A stretch of DNA of 64,000 bases from Rhizobium sp. PDO1-076 (GTDB lineage Bacteria > Pseudomonadota > Alphaproteobacteria > Rhizobiales > Rhizobiaceae): positions 1-64,000 of the forward strand of contig NZ_AHZC01000044.1 in NCBI RefSeq assembly GCF_000247475.1, written 5' to 3'. Below are positions 44,326 to 53,841 of the stretch, one piece after another. The translations under genes were made by a program, and so were the position numbers. The notes beneath the pieces were generated by a model that saw only the letters and a list, made by a program, of their open reading frames with translations, searched no databases and was not told where the DNA came from. Position 1 is the first letter of the stretch; each line of letters begins with the position of its first letter.

Positions 44326-46482
44326 TCAATTCAGGATGGATGCGCTCTGCGCCGGGCCGAGCGGCGCCGCCAGCCGCAGTTTCGCCGCAATATCGCGAAT
44401 CAGCCGGGTTGATTGCGAAGACAGCGAGCGTGGCCGCACCATCGGCGGCAGCGCCGTCGGGTCGTCGGCTGGCTTGGCTTCCGCCACGGTCTTGGCCGCA
44501 TCCGGGCCGGGCAGGGGGTTTTCAATGCCGGGGATCGGCTTCAGGTCGATGCCCTGATGTGCATAATCCATCAGCTTCTTGAAGGTCATCGCCGGCAGCG
44601 AGCCGCCGGTCATGTTGTTGGTCGAGGTATAGTCATCATTGCCGAACCAGACGGCGCCCGTGTAGTTGCCGGTATAGCCGACAAACCAGGCATCGCGGTA
44701 GGCCTGGGTCGTGCCGGTCTTGCCGGCCGTGACGATGCCGTGATCGAGCGCTGCCCGCCGCGCGGTGCCGATATAGGGGATCTTGGTCATCATCTGGTTC
44801 ATGTAGGCGGCCGCCTGCGCCGTCAGGATGCGGTCGGCCGGCTTTTCGTCGCGGTCGAAATCATAGAGCACCTCGCCCTGGTAGTTCATGATCTGCGCGA
44901 TGCCGTGCCGGCGCGACTGGTAGCCGCCGGCCGGCAGTACGGCATAGGCCGTTGCCTGGTCCATCACGGTCACTTCCGTCGTGCCGAGCGGAATGGTCAC
45001 GTCCTTGCGCAGAGGCGTTTCCACGCCCATCGCCTTTGCCGTCTGCATGATCGCGTCGATGCCGAGCTTTTCCTTGGCCAGCCGCACGGGGATGGTGTTG
45101 ATCGATTTCGCCAGCGCCGTCTCGATGGTAATGCGGCCAGCATAGCTGTTGCCGTAGTTGTGCGGGCTCCAGTTGCCCCAGGAGATCGGCCCGTCGGTGA
45201 CCATGGTCGAGGGCGTGTAGCCATTCTCCATCGCCAGCGCATAGGTATAGATCTTGAACGACGAGCCCGGCTGGCGCAGCGCCCGGGTCGCCCTGTTGAA
45301 CTGGCTTTCGCCATAGTCGCGCCCGCCGACCATGGCGCGCACGGCGCCACCGCTTTCCAGCATCACCAGCGCGCCCTGGCGGACATTGTAGCTCTCGCCA
45401 TATTCGCGCAGCGACGAGGCGACGGCCTCGTCGGCCGCCTGCTGCAGGCCGGTATCGATCGTGGTGCGCACGACCAGTGTATGATCCTTGAAGCGCGCCG
45501 CGATCCGCTGCACCTCCTCGAAGGCCCAGTCGAGGAAATAGTCGGGCGCTTCCGCCTCGTCGCGATCGACCACGGTTGCCGGATTGCGCCGGGCCGAGAC
45601 CACCTGGCCCTCGCTCATCAGCCCGCCCTGCACCATGTTGGTCAGAACGTCATTGGCGCGTGCGCGCGCCGCCGGCAGGTTGACATGCGGGGCATATTTT
45701 GCCGGCGCCTTGAACAGGCCGGCGAGCATCGCCGCTTCCGCAAGCGTCACCTCGGTGATGCTCTTGCCGAAGTAGAATTGCGAGGCGGCCGCTGCCCCGA
45801 ACGTGCCGCCGCCCATATAGGCGCGGTCGAGATAGAGCGACAGGATTTCCTTCTTCGACAGGTTGGCTTCCAGCCATACCGCCAGGAAGGCTTCCTTGAT
45901 CTTGCGCTCGATCGACCGTTCATTGGTCAAAAACAGGTTCTTCGCCAGCTGCTGGGTCAGCGTCGAGCCGCCCTGCACGACCGTGCCGGCCTTGGCGTTT
46001 TCGGTCATGGCGCGGGCAAGGCCGAGAAAATCGATGCCGAAATGCTCGAAGAAGCGCCGGTCCTCGGTCGCCAGCACCGCCTTGATCAGGTGATCGGGCA
46101 GGTCGTCGATCGGCACGAGGTTTTCATGGATGATGCCGCGATGGCCGATCGTATTGCCGTAGCGGTCGAGAAAGGTGACGGCGAAATTGTCGTGGTTGCG
46201 CCAGTCCTTCTTGGTTTCCTCGAGTGCCGGCTGGGCCAGCGTTAGCAGCACGACCATGCCGGCCGTGCCGAGCGTCATCGCCTCGCCGGCGATCTCGAAG
46301 CCGAGCTTTTTCAGGCCGCGCACCCGGAAGCGGCGGAAGAAGATGGTGATCTCTTCCCAGATCTCGACCAGGTCATAGCCGGCATTCCACAGCGTCGAGT
46401 CGAGCCAGCTGTCGATCCGCAGGAAGAAATGCCGCTTCAGGCGGGGTTTTTGTCCCGGTTCTGGCGTGTGGTCCTCGGTCAC
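44326..46482 (-). CDS. Penicillin-binding protein 1A family, transglycosylase/transpeptidase
   Basis: 718 residues, GTG start at 46482. One N-terminal transmembrane helix (about residues 68-86). GT51 glycosyltransferase motifs: EDRRFFEHFGID with the catalytic Glu, GGSTLTQQLAKN, and RKIKEAFLAVWLE. Transpeptidase motifs: SSFK (in QPGSSFKIYTY, nucleophile Ser), SIN, and KTGTT. Bifunctional class A PBP that polymerises and cross-links peptidoglycan in the periplasm. Its N-terminal cytoplasmic part is ~65 residues, longer than usual. Divergent from the YcgN-type gene. Confidence 0.95.
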   Translation of the reverse strand: MTEDHTPEPGQKPRLKRHFFLRIDSWLDSTLWNAGYDLVEIWEEITIFFRRFRVRGLKKLGFEIAGEAMTLGTAGMVVLLTLAQPALEETKKDWRNHDNFAVTFLDRYGNTIGHRGIIHENLVPIDDLPDHLIKAVLATEDRRFFEHFGIDFLGLARAMTENAKAGTVVQGGSTLTQQLAKNLFLTNERSIERKIKEAFLAVWLEANLSKKEILSLYLDRAYMGGGTFGAAAASQFYFGKSITEVTLAEAAMLAGLFKAPAKYAPHVNLPAARARANDVLTNMVQGGLMSEGQVVSARRNPATVVDRDEAEAPDYFLDWAFEEVQRIAARFKDHTLVVRTTIDTGLQQAADEAVASSLREYGESYNVRQGALVMLESGGAVRAMVGGRDYGESQFNRATRALRQPGSSFKIYTYALAMENGYTPSTMVTDGPISWGNWSPHNYGNSYAGRITIETALAKSINTIPVRLAKEKLGIDAIMQTAKAMGVETPLRKDVTIPLGTTEVTVMDQATAYAVLPAGGYQSRRHGIAQIMNYQGEVLYDFDRDEKPADRILTAQAAAYMNQMMTKIPYIGTARRAALDHGIVTAGKTGTTQAYRDAWFVGYTGNYTGAVWFGNDDYTSTNNMTGGSLPAMTFKKLMDYAHQGIDLKPIPGIENPLPGPDAAKTVAEAKPADDPTALPPMVRPRSLSSQSTRLIRDIAAKLRLAAPLGPAQSASILN

Positions 46483-46792
46483 CTTGGTCTTGCCTTTTTC
46501 CTCAGCCTATATCAGGCAGATCGCATTGTCGCAGCCATCACCCGCCGGATCCCCGTCGGACCCACAAGTCCGCCCCACGCCGGATTCGAGCGCGCTGCCG
46601 TGCCGGCCGGGTCCAAATCCCTTGACGCGAAGGCCTTAACGGGTCAGGACCGGGGCGAGCCACGGGCAAATCGGCCTTTGCTGATTGATGGTCGATTTGG
46701 CCGCAAAGAACAAGAAGAATTGCATCCCGGACATTCACGCCTGCATGAGTGCAGGCATCAGAACCGGCATGACAACAGGCACGAGAGCGAGC

Positions 46793-47269
46793 ATGGCAGA
46801 CGGTATGACCGAGACCCCTTACTGGAAGACCAAGCGCCTGGTCGAGATGAGCCTGACCGAATGGGAAGCGCTGTGCGATGGCTGTGGTCTCTGTTGTCTC
46901 AACAAGCTGGAGGACTGGGACACCGGCGAGGTGGTCTTCACCTCCGTCGCCTGTACCCTGCTCGACGGCAATACCTGTCAGTGCAAAGACTATCCCCACC
47001 GCCAGACGATCGTGCCCGACTGCATCCAGCTCACCCCCGACCAGGTCGATACCATCGCCTGGCTGCCGCCGACCTGCGGCTACCGCCTCGTGCATGAAGG
47101 CCGCGACCTCTACTGGTGGCATCCGCTGGTCTCCGGCGACCCCGACACCGTGCACCAGGCCGGCATTTCGGCCCGCGGCCGCACCATCTCGGAGGACGAT
47201 GTCGATGTCGAGGATTTCGAGGATTTCGTCGTCTACTGGCCGCTGACCGTGGGCGAAGGGGTGGAGTAG
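46793..47269 (+). CDS. YcgN/UPF0260 family cysteine-cluster protein
   Basis: 158 residues from the ATG at 46793 (GAGCGAGC upstream); ATG 46805 also fits, and the frame is open upstream. Conserved Cys residues: [29 protein letters not shown] and DCIQL, the CxxCxxCC... pattern of a putative iron-sulfur or zinc binding family. Also [17 protein letters not shown]. Function unknown; widespread in proteobacteria. Confidence 0.88.
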   Translation: MADGMTETPYWKTKRLVEMSLTEWEALCDGCGLCCLNKLEDWDTGEVVFTSVACTLLDGNTCQCKDYPHRQTIVPDCIQLTPDQVDTIAWLPPTCGYRLVHEGRDLYWWHPLVSGDPDTVHQAGISARGRTISEDDVDVEDFEDFVVYWPLTVGEGVE

Positions 47270-47309
47270 GGGGAGCTGGTCCGCCCCCTCGGTAGCGCTG
47301 CCCGCCGAC

Positions 47310-47708
47310 TCAGTCTGCCTTCGCAAACCGTGCGATCACCTTGATCTCGAAGTCGAAACCGGCAAGCCAGGTGACGCCGAGGGCGGTCCAGTTCGGGTAG
47401 GGTGCCTCAGGAAAGATGCGGTTTTTCACCGCCATGATCGTCTCGAACTGGTTTTGCGGATCGGTGTGGAACGTCTGAACATCGACGATGTCGTCGAAGC
47501 CGCAGCCGGCGGCCTTCAGCACGGCCTCGAGATTGGCGAAGGCCAGCTCCACCTGTTTCCGGAAATCCGGTTCTGCTGTGCCATCCTCGAGGCTGCCGAC
47601 CTGGCCGGAGACGAACAGGAAGTCGCCTGAGCGAATGGCGGCCGAATAGCCATGGGCTTCATAGAGTGCGTGCCGGTTCGCGGGGAAAACTGCGTCGCGT
47701 TTGCTCAT
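47310..47708 (-). CDS. RidA family protein
   Basis: 132 residues, one RidA/YjgF domain. RidA proteins deaminate reactive enamine/imine intermediates. Visible: YSAAIRSGDFLFVSGQVG, the loop GFDDIVDVQTFHTD, and YPNWTALGVTWLAGFDFEIKVIA. The canonical active-site Arg of RidA proper (in the R-x-x-v-x-v segment) is not seen, so this is probably a RidA paralogue (Rid1-7 type) with another role. It is divergent from a TetR gene, and three operator-like palindromes lie between. Confidence 0.85.
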   Translation of the reverse strand: MSKRDAVFPANRHALYEAHGYSAAIRSGDFLFVSGQVGSLEDGTAEPDFRKQVELAFANLEAVLKAAGCGFDDIVDVQTFHTDPQNQFETIMAVKNRIFPEAPYPNWTALGVTWLAGFDFEIKVIARFAKAD

Positions 47709-47795
47709 TGTAGGTTCCTTTGCTGATTGCAGGTGTCGATGCGCCGCAGGGCGACGATCGAGTGTGGATGCTTCCCGTCATCGGTGGGAGGTGAT

Positions 47796-47862
47796 ATACG
47801 ATCCGTATGTGAAATTGATATTCGCATGCGGACCGTATGTCAAATTCAAATACGAAACGTAT
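47796..47862. promoter_or_regulatory. Three operator palindromes (ATACG-N3-CGTAT) between ridA-like and tetR genes
   Basis: Two perfect copies (47796-47808 and 47850-47862) and one with a single mismatch (47826-47838, ATGCG-GAC-CGTAT). Centres are 30 and 24 bases apart. Each is followed by TGT/TGTG. The last copy ends 18 bases before the TetR start codon, so it also covers its leader. Typical for a TetR repressor controlling itself and the divergent gene. Confidence 0.75.
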
Positions 47863-47879
47863 GTGAGAGAGGAAGCGCC

Positions 47880-48470
47880 ATGGCTGCCAAGCGTATTGAA
47901 AAGATGGAGGAAAATCGCGCCCGGCTGATCGCCGCCGCGCGCCGGGCTTTTGCGGCTAAAGGCTATGCGGCGGCGTCCATGGATGAATTGACCGCCGAGG
48001 TCGGCCTGACACGCGGCGCGCTCTACCACAATTTCGGCGACAAGCGCGGCCTGCTGGCCGCCGTCGTTCACCAGATCGACAGCCAGATGGCGGCGCATGC
48101 CAAGGCGGTCGGCGCAGCGCACGCAGACGGCTGGCAGGCGCTTCTGGCCGAGGGGGTCGCCTATATCGAGATGGCGCTGGACCCGGAGATACAACGCATC
48201 GTCCTGCTCGACGGCCCCGCCGTCCTCGGCGACCCTTCGCGGTGGCCGAGCCAGGACAGCTGTCTCGTTGCAACCCGGCAGGCCATCACGGACCTGCTGG
48301 CGCAAGGTGTCCTGAAGCCGGTGGATGCCGAGGCCGCGGCGCGGCTGGTCAGCGGTGCTGCCCTCAACGCCGCACTGTGGATCGCCGCTAGCGAGCGCCC
48401 GCGCGATGTCCTGCCCAAGGCCATCGAGGCGTTTCGCGCCCTGGCGTCGGGACTGTTGAAGGAGGCGTGA
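47880..48470 (+). CDS. TetR/AcrR-family repressor
   Basis: 196 residues from the ATG at 47880 (GAGAGGAAG upstream). N-terminal helix-turn-helix: RLIAAARRAFAAKGYAAASMDELTAEVGLTRGALYHNFGDKRGLLAAVV (span about residues 14-62). C-terminal ligand domain all helical, with YIEMALDPEIQRIVLLDGPAVLGDP as in the TetR_C group seen next to RidA-like genes. Probably represses itself and the divergent RidA-family gene through three operator copies. Confidence 0.92.
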   Translation: MAAKRIEKMEENRARLIAAARRAFAAKGYAAASMDELTAEVGLTRGALYHNFGDKRGLLAAVVHQIDSQMAAHAKAVGAAHADGWQALLAEGVAYIEMALDPEIQRIVLLDGPAVLGDPSRWPSQDSCLVATRQAITDLLAQGVLKPVDAEAAARLVSGAALNAALWIAASERPRDVLPKAIEAFRALASGLLKEA

Positions 48471-48693
48471 ATATTGACCGTGAGCCCGATCACTTGAGTA
48501 TCGGAAGTCACATTCATTGTTTTAAACTTTATTGCTTGATGTACCAGGCTCTGTTGACCAAGATTTGTCCCGTCTCCCTGCGGACGCTTTGCAGAGACCT
48601 GTGCCGCTGACCGTTCGTGGAGTGGCAAGAATGCCCGAACTCCTGCCGCTCCGCGCTGTGTTGATATCACCGCTGATCCCAGACAAGCCGACC

Positions 48694-49302
48694 TTAATTT
48701 TGCGGTGAATCGTCGGTTGTGCCTTCGTTGTCAGAGGTATCGTTTTCGATCACCAATCGTATCCGGAGTTGGTCGATAGCCCGTTGAAAAACGGCCGGAT
48801 CGTCCATTGCCCGGGAAAGAACAATTGCCCCTTGAATAGCAAGAACGGCCTCTTCCGCGAGGATGCGCGATTGCTCACTGCTGCGGCCCTGCCGAACAAG
48901 CGCTGACTGCAACGCGTCTACCCAGGCGACAAAATAGCCTCGGATGGCCTGCGCGAAGAGGTCACGCGTATTGGCGACTGCCAAAGCACCGACGAGGCAC
49001 ACGCGCCTGCCGGACCTGAAATACTGGTCCGTCGAGGCGAGCATGGCACGGATGGCGCCATTGACATCGCTCTCGTTCCGCAACGGGGAATATACGGCAT
49101 CCTCGAACCATTGGCCGATTTCGTCGAGAACAGCCCGCACCATCTCTTCCTTTCCGTTCGGGAAGAAATGGTAGAGGCTGCCCTTGCCGAGACCGGTAGC
49201 CTTGCCGATCAAGGCAAGGCTTGCGCCTTCATAGCCATGTTCGCGGAAAACTTCAGCCAACGGGGCTATGACGTCGGCTTTTTCAGCGACCATGCGGGCC
49301 AT
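48694..49302 (-). CDS. TetR/AcrR-family repressor
   Basis: 202 residues. Helix-turn-helix: APLAEVFREHGYEGASLALIGKATGLGKGSLYHFFPNGKEEMVRAVL (span about residues 13-60); LGKGSLYHFFPNGKEEM is typical of the YxaF/LmrA-like subgroup. The start lies two bases after the stop of the DUF1348 gene, so the pair forms an operon read from upstream of 49769. The palindrome at 49818 matches the type of site this subgroup binds. Confidence 0.9.
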   Translation of the reverse strand: MARMVAEKADVIAPLAEVFREHGYEGASLALIGKATGLGKGSLYHFFPNGKEEMVRAVLDEIGQWFEDAVYSPLRNESDVNGAIRAMLASTDQYFRSGRRVCLVGALAVANTRDLFAQAIRGYFVAWVDALQSALVRQGRSSEQSRILAEEAVLAIQGAIVLSRAMDDPAVFQRAIDQLRIRLVIENDTSDNEGTTDDSPQN

Positions 49303-49304
49303 GA

Positions 49305-49769
49305 CTAGAGGCCCAGATCGCTGAGGCTGGCGTGATCATCCGGCCGACGGCCAAGAGGCCAGTGGAACAAACGATCGCTTTCAGCAATCGGCATTTCATT
49401 GATGCTCGCGTGCCTGTGCGCCATCAGACCGTCCTCCGCGAATTCCCAGTTCTCGTTACCATAGGCGCGATACCAGCGGCCGCCATCGTCGCGATATTCA
49501 TACGCGTAACGTACCGCGATGCGGTTACCGGTAAAAGCCCAAAGCTCCTTTATCAGGCGGTATTCGTGCTCTTTGTTCCACTTACGTGTCAGAAATGCCT
49601 GAGCTTCTTCGCGATTGCTCGCGAACTCGACGCGGTTCCGCCAGCGGGTGTCGAGCGTATAGGCCAGAGCAACTTTCGCTGCGTCTCTCGTGTTCCAGCC
49701 GTCTTCGGCCAACCGAACCTTTTCGACGGCGGTTTCGCGGGTGAAAGGGGGGAGTGGGGGACGTGACAT
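49305..49769 (-). CDS. DUF1348 / nuclear transport factor 2-like protein
   Basis: 154 residues from the ATG at 49769 (AAGGAAC upstream). DUF1348 landmarks: [72 protein letters not shown] and [22 protein letters not shown]-like [16 protein letters not shown] SnoaL-like alpha/beta barrel, role unknown, often next to TetR regulators. Co-transcribed with the TetR gene just downstream. Confidence 0.9.
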   Translation of the reverse strand: MSRPPLPPFTRETAVEKVRLAEDGWNTRDAAKVALAYTLDTRWRNRVEFASNREEAQAFLTRKWNKEHEYRLIKELWAFTGNRIAVRYAYEYRDDGGRWYRAYGNENWEFAEDGLMAHRHASINEMPIAESDRLFHWPLGRRPDDHASLSDLGL

Positions 49770-49817
49770 CTTCAGTTCCTTGTCAAGTTGAGCCGTTGTA
49801 CTGATTGGTAATATCTT

Positions 49818-49829
49818 TACCGATCGGTA
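49818..49829. promoter_or_regulatory. TetR operator palindrome TACCGATCGGTA
   Basis: A perfect 12-bp palindrome 49 bases ahead of the DUF1348 start, with a weaker related half (TTGGTAATA) beside it. TACCGATCGGTA-type sites are bound by TetR regulators of the subgroup encoded at 48694-49302, so autoregulation of the operon is likely. Confidence 0.65.
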
Positions 49830-49978
49830 CAATCGCGAGTGAACATGTGCTTGTCAAGTGGCATTTCCGTCTGGCTGTTTGAGATCGATTTGGAGTGGCG
49901 CGCGGTAGCCTCGTTGGCGGCGGCTGCCGACCAGGCCGGAGTGTTCTCACTGGCTGCGGGCGCTACAGGGTGACTTAT

Positions 49979-50353
49979 CAGGAGGCCTTTGGTCGATCAC
50001 GCGGCGGCTTTACGACAAGAATCCACGCCCGAGCACACGGTCAGGGACGCCCTCTCGGCTTCGTCCTGACGGGCAGGGAAGCTTCGGACGACAACGCCGT
50101 TCCGGGCATGCTGGAGATACCGGTCAGCAAGCCGAGGCTATTCCTTGCCGACAAAGGCTACGGCGGTGAGTTCTTGCGTGAAGAACTCCTGCTCCACGGG
50201 ATCAGACCGGTCATTCTGCCGAAGGCAAACCGGAAGACCCCGCCCGCCGAGGACTACCGGGCCCACAAGCACCGAAACCGCATTGAGCGGATATTCAATC
50301 GCCTCAAGCAGTTCCGTCGCGTTGCGACCCGATACGACAAGACACGAAAAATC
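49979..50353 (+). pseudogene. IS5-family transposase remnant
   Basis: The frame encodes a middle-to-C-terminal piece of an IS5-type (IS427-like) DDE transposase: RSRGGFTTRIHARAHGQGRPLGFVLTGREASD, FLADKGYGGEFLREELLLHGIRPVI and the conserved ending HRNRIERIFNRLKQFRRVATRYDKT. The N-terminal domain with the first catalytic Asp and the last ~20 residues are missing, and no intact terminal repeat is seen. After TRYDKTRK the frame runs into the copper-operon promoter, so the right end of the remnant is at about 50353. Confidence 0.85.
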
Positions 50354-50365
50354 CCCTTCGACCCC

Positions 50366-50390
50366 TTGACCCTCCCATGATGGGAAGGTC
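50366..50390 (+). promoter_or_regulatory. CueR/HmrR-type copper promoter of copA
   Basis: TTGACC (-35) at 50366-50371 overlaps a dyad ACCCTCCCAT-G-ATGGGAAGGT (50369-50389, one mismatch), very like known HmrR/CueR operators that sit between -35 and -10 elements with long spacing. The MerR-type regulator is encoded at 53237. Confidence 0.8.
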
Positions 50391-50409
50391 CATGTAGAGG
50401 GCAGAGGTG

Positions 50410-53040
50410 ATGATGATGAATGTGCAATCCAAGACGTTTTCCGAGGTTCCGCCGCTTCAGGTCCCCGTTGACGGCATGACCTGCGCTTCCTGCGTGCGCC
50501 GTGTCGAGAAGGCGGCGGCTGGCGTTGAGGGCGTCGCGGCGAGTGCGGTGAATTTTGCCACCGAGACGCTGAGCGTCACGCCGGGGCAGGGCTTTTCGGC
50601 GGCGGCGCTGATGCGGGCGATCGCCGATGCCGGCTATGAGGCGCGGGCGGAAAAGCTGGTGCTCGAGGTCGAGGACATGACCTGCGCCTCCTGCGTCAGC
50701 CGGGTGGAAAAGGCACTTCTGTCGGTGCCGGCGGTGGAGACGGCCTCGGTCAATCTGGCGACCGGCGAGGCGATCGTCACCGTGCTTGGCGGTGCGCTGG
50801 CGCTTGCCGACATGCAGGCGGCGGTCGACAAGGCCGGTTACCGGCTGCGACCGGTCGTGCCGCAGGCAACGGGCTGGCCCGCGGTAAATGCCTCGGACAC
50901 TTCCGGCGGCAGGGATGGCGCGCGCCACCGGCCGCTGGCAGATGCAGGCGTAGGCGGGCAACCCGACGACAGCCGCGAGGCGCGCCGCGCCCGCGAGATC
51001 GCCCTCCTGACCCGCGACGTGTGGATCGCGCTTGTCCTGTCGCTGCCGCTGTTCGTCATGGAAATGGGCAGCCATCTCTATCCGCCGCTGCATCACACAC
51101 TGATGCAGGTTTTCCCCGGCAACACGCTGTATTATCTGCAATTTGTCCTGGCGACGCTGGTCCTATTCGGGCCCGGCCGGCGCTTTTTCGTCAAGGGCGT
51201 GCCGGCTCTGATCCGGCTGGCGCCCGACATGAATGCGCTGGTCGCGATCGGCACCGGGGCGGCCTATCTCTATTCGCTGGTGACGACGTTTGCGCCCGGC
51301 CTGCTGCCGGCCGAAGCCCGGCATGTCTATTACGAGGCCGCCACCGTCATCGTCACGCTGATCCTGCTTGGCCGCCTGCTCGAGGCCCGCGCCAAGGGCC
51401 GGACGGGGGCGGCGATCCGCAAACTGGCCGGTCTGCAGGCGAAAACTGCGAGGGTCGAGCGCGACGGCCGCACCGTCGATCTCGACGTTGCCGAAGTCGT
51501 GGTCGGCGATACGGTGGTGATCCGGCCGGGCGAACGCATTCCGGTCGACGGCACGGTGATCGACGGCACGAGCGCGGTCGACGAGGCGATGATTTCCGGC
51601 GAACCGATCCCGGTCGAGAAGGGGCCGGGGGCAACCGTCATCGGCGGCACGGTCAACGGATCCGGCAGTCTGAGGTTCACCGCGACCGGCGTCGGCGCCG
51701 ACATGATGCTGTCGCGCATCATCCGCATGGTTGCAGAGGCGCAAGGGGCCAAGCTGCCAATCCAGAAACTGGTCGACCAAGTGACGTCCTGGTTCGTGCC
51801 GGCGGTCATTGCTGTCGCGATCCTCACTTTCTTCGTCTGGTTGGCCGTCGGGCCGGAGCCGGCCTATACCTACGGGCTGATCGCCGCCGTCGCCGTGCTG
51901 ATTATCGCTTGCCCCTGCGCCATGGGGCTGGCCACCCCGACCTCGATCATGGTCGGCACCGGCAGGGCGGCGGAACTCGGCGTGCTGTTTCGAAAGGGCG
52001 AGGCGCTGCAGACGCTGGCCGATATCGACACCGTCGTCATGGACAAGACCGGAACGATCACCAAGGGCCGGCCGGAACTGGTCGAGATCGTCGTGGCCGA
52101 CGGTTTTGATGAGGCCGAGGTGCTGGGCCTTGTTGCCAGCCTCGAGGCGCGCTCGGAACATCCGCTCGCCGACGCGATCGTCCGGGCGGCGGAAGGGCGC
52201 GGGCTGGGCCTCTCGCCGGTCCAGACGATGCAGGCGGTGGCGGGGTTTGGCCTTGTCGGAAGCGTCGCCGGTCGGACGGTTGCGGCTGGTGCGGATCGCT
52301 ACATGGTGAAGCTCGGGCTTGATGTCGCGCCGTTCTCGGCACGGGTCGCCGAACTGGCCGACCAGGGCGCAAGTCCGCTTTATGTCGCGATCGACGGCAG
52401 GCTTTCGGCGGCATTGGCGGTGGCCGATCCGCTGAAGCGGACCAGCGCTGCTGCGATTGCGGCGCTGAAGGCGATGGGGCTGAAGGTGATGATGGTGACC
52501 GGCGACAATGGCCGCACGGCTCGCGCGATTGCGGCCAAGGCCGGCATCGACGATTTTGTCGCCGAGGTTCTGCCGGAAGGAAAGGTCAAGGTGATCAAGG
52601 ACCTGCAGGCAAAAGGCGCAAAACTCGCCTTTGTCGGCGACGGCATCAACGATGCGCCGGCGCTGGCTACGGCCGATGCCGGCATCGCGATCGGCACCGG
52701 CACCGATGTGGCGATCGAAAGCGCCGATGTGGTGCTGGTCGGCGGCGACCTCACAGGTGCCCTGCATGCGATCGAACTGTCGCGCAAGGTGATGCGCAAT
52801 ATCGGTGAAAACCTGTTCTGGGCCTTCGGCTACAATGTGCTGCTGATCCCGGTCGCCGCCGGCGCGCTTTATCCGGCCTTCGGCTGGATGCTCTCGCCGA
52901 TGATCGGCGCCGGCGCCATGGGGCTGTCGAGCGTGTTTGTGCTGTCGAATGCGCTCAGGCTGAAACGGGCGAGGGTGACGGATGTGGGAGCCGATGCTGT
53001 CATCGGGCGGTCCTCCTCATCTGCGAAATCTAGCACTTAG
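50410..53040 (+). CDS. copA: Copper-exporting P1B-type ATPase
   Basis: 876 residues from the first of three ATGs at 50410 (GTG 50407 possible). Two N-terminal metal-binding domains ([15 protein letters not shown] and [15 protein letters not shown]), eight membrane helices, the transport motif CPC ([11 protein letters not shown]), phosphorylation motif DKTGT, HP motif SEHPLADAI, and [10 protein letters not shown]. Exports Cu(I) from the cytosol. The promoter carries an HmrR-type site. The last eight or so codons and the stop ([10 protein letters not shown]) lie within a dispersed repeat (from 53015), so the natural C-terminus was probably replaced. Confidence 0.96.
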   Translation: MMMNVQSKTFSEVPPLQVPVDGMTCASCVRRVEKAAAGVEGVAASAVNFATETLSVTPGQGFSAAALMRAIADAGYEARAEKLVLEVEDMTCASCVSRVEKALLSVPAVETASVNLATGEAIVTVLGGALALADMQAAVDKAGYRLRPVVPQATGWPAVNASDTSGGRDGARHRPLADAGVGGQPDDSREARRAREIALLTRDVWIALVLSLPLFVMEMGSHLYPPLHHTLMQVFPGNTLYYLQFVLATLVLFGPGRRFFVKGVPALIRLAPDMNALVAIGTGAAYLYSLVTTFAPGLLPAEARHVYYEAATVIVTLILLGRLLEARAKGRTGAAIRKLAGLQAKTARVERDGRTVDLDVAEVVVGDTVVIRPGERIPVDGTVIDGTSAVDEAMISGEPIPVEKGPGATVIGGTVNGSGSLRFTATGVGADMMLSRIIRMVAEAQGAKLPIQKLVDQVTSWFVPAVIAVAILTFFVWLAVGPEPAYTYGLIAAVAVLIIACPCAMGLATPTSIMVGTGRAAELGVLFRKGEALQTLADIDTVVMDKTGTITKGRPELVEIVVADGFDEAEVLGLVASLEARSEHPLADAIVRAAEGRGLGLSPVQTMQAVAGFGLVGSVAGRTVAAGADRYMVKLGLDVAPFSARVAELADQGASPLYVAIDGRLSAALAVADPLKRTSAAAIAALKAMGLKVMMVTGDNGRTARAIAAKAGIDDFVAEVLPEGKVKVIKDLQAKGAKLAFVGDGINDAPALATADAGIAIGTGTDVAIESADVVLVGGDLTGALHAIELSRKVMRNIGENLFWAFGYNVLLIPVAAGALYPAFGWMLSPMIGAGAMGLSSVFVLSNALRLKRARVTDVGADAVIGRSSSSAKSST

Positions 53041-53180
53041 CTGAAGCTAAGATGCTGATTTCGCTTCTTCTCCCTCCAGGGGAGAAGAAAGGCGGTGGCG
53101 TTTTCCTCTCCCCTGGAGGGAGAGGACGGAAAATCACGGTCTTGGCGTCAGCCAAGTCGTAGATCTTCCAGGTGAGGGGG
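53015..53180. repeat. Composite palindromic repeat R1 overlapping the copA 3' end
   Basis: Module A (53015-53090, begins CCTCATCTGCGAAATCTAGC) matches 56043-56118 almost exactly and the reverse complement of 56586-56671. Module B (53104-53180, a hairpin-rich unit with GAGGACGGAAAATCACG) matches the reverse complement of 56683-56759. The copA stop TAG at 53038 is inside module A. Confidence 0.85.
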
Positions 53181-53236
53181 CTTTGTCATCCGGAAACGAG
53201 AACAGGCCCGGAAACGAAATAACGAAGGAGAATCAG

Positions 53237-53668
53237 ATGAATATCGGTGAAGCCTCTGCCGCCTCCGGCGTCTCGGCTAAGATGATCCGCTACTATGAGG
53301 AAATCGGCCTGATTGCGCCGGCGGGACGCACGGCCGCCAATTACCGGGTCTATGACGAGGATGAGGTCAACCGGCTGCGCTTTGTCCGGCGCGCCCGCAA
53401 TCTCGGCTTTTCGCTTGAGGAAACCGAGCGGCTGCTCAAACTCTGGGCCGACAAAGAGCGGGCGAGCGGCGAGGTCAAGGCGCTGGCGGTCAGTCATGTC
53501 GCCGATCTGCAGCGAAAGATTGCCGAGATGCAGTCGATGGTCGATACGCTGACGCATCTGGCCGACAGCTGTCACGGCGACGCGCGGCCGCATTGTCCGA
53601 TCCTCGCCGACCTTGCCGGAAAGCCGGTGCGGCAAAAGGCCGGGGGCGCCGGGGAGAAAACCGCTTGA
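53237..53668 (+). CDS. hmrR: Copper-responsive MerR-family regulator (HmrR/CueR)
   Basis: 143 residues from the ATG at 53237 (AAGGAGAA upstream). MerR helix-turn-helix at the N-terminus (MNIGEASAASGVSAKMIRYYEEIGLI), RTAANYRVYDEDEV wing, then the dimerisation helix and the metal-binding loop CHGDARPHCPIL, with the two Cys of Cu(I) sensors. Activates copA when Cu(I) is bound. Co-oriented with copA, 196 bases downstream, separated by repeat R1. Confidence 0.95.
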   Translation: MNIGEASAASGVSAKMIRYYEEIGLIAPAGRTAANYRVYDEDEVNRLRFVRRARNLGFSLEETERLLKLWADKERASGEVKALAVSHVADLQRKIAEMQSMVDTLTHLADSCHGDARPHCPILADLAGKPVRQKAGGAGEKTA

Positions 53669-53783
53669 CCTAGCCACCGGGGCAGGGTGCAGAAGCGTGA
53701 CGAAGATATCCGTGACATTGGAGGACTTCCGGTAAAGGCCGGATCGGCTTTGTATCGGGGTATTACGTTAAAACAAAGAGATA

Positions 53784-53820
53784 GAGCATTTCAGGTGATC
53801 CAGTTTCATCGGAAATGCTC
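53784..53820. repeat. Palindromic repeat GAGCATTTC...GAAATGCTC
   Basis: Perfect 9-bp arms at 53784-53792 and 53812-53820 around 19 bases. Resembles a dispersed rhizobial intergenic repeat. It lies just before copZ. Confidence 0.6.
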
Positions 53821-53841
53821 GAGAGCTTACAGGAGCGTGAC

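Noticed and set aside
44413-46245. 610-codon plus-strand frame across the PBP1A gene
   Set aside because: Opposite a PBP with all catalytic motifs; a shadow frame.
48545-48640. Possible insertion-sequence end near CAGGCTCTGTTGACC
   Set aside because: No transposase and no matching second inverted repeat nearby.
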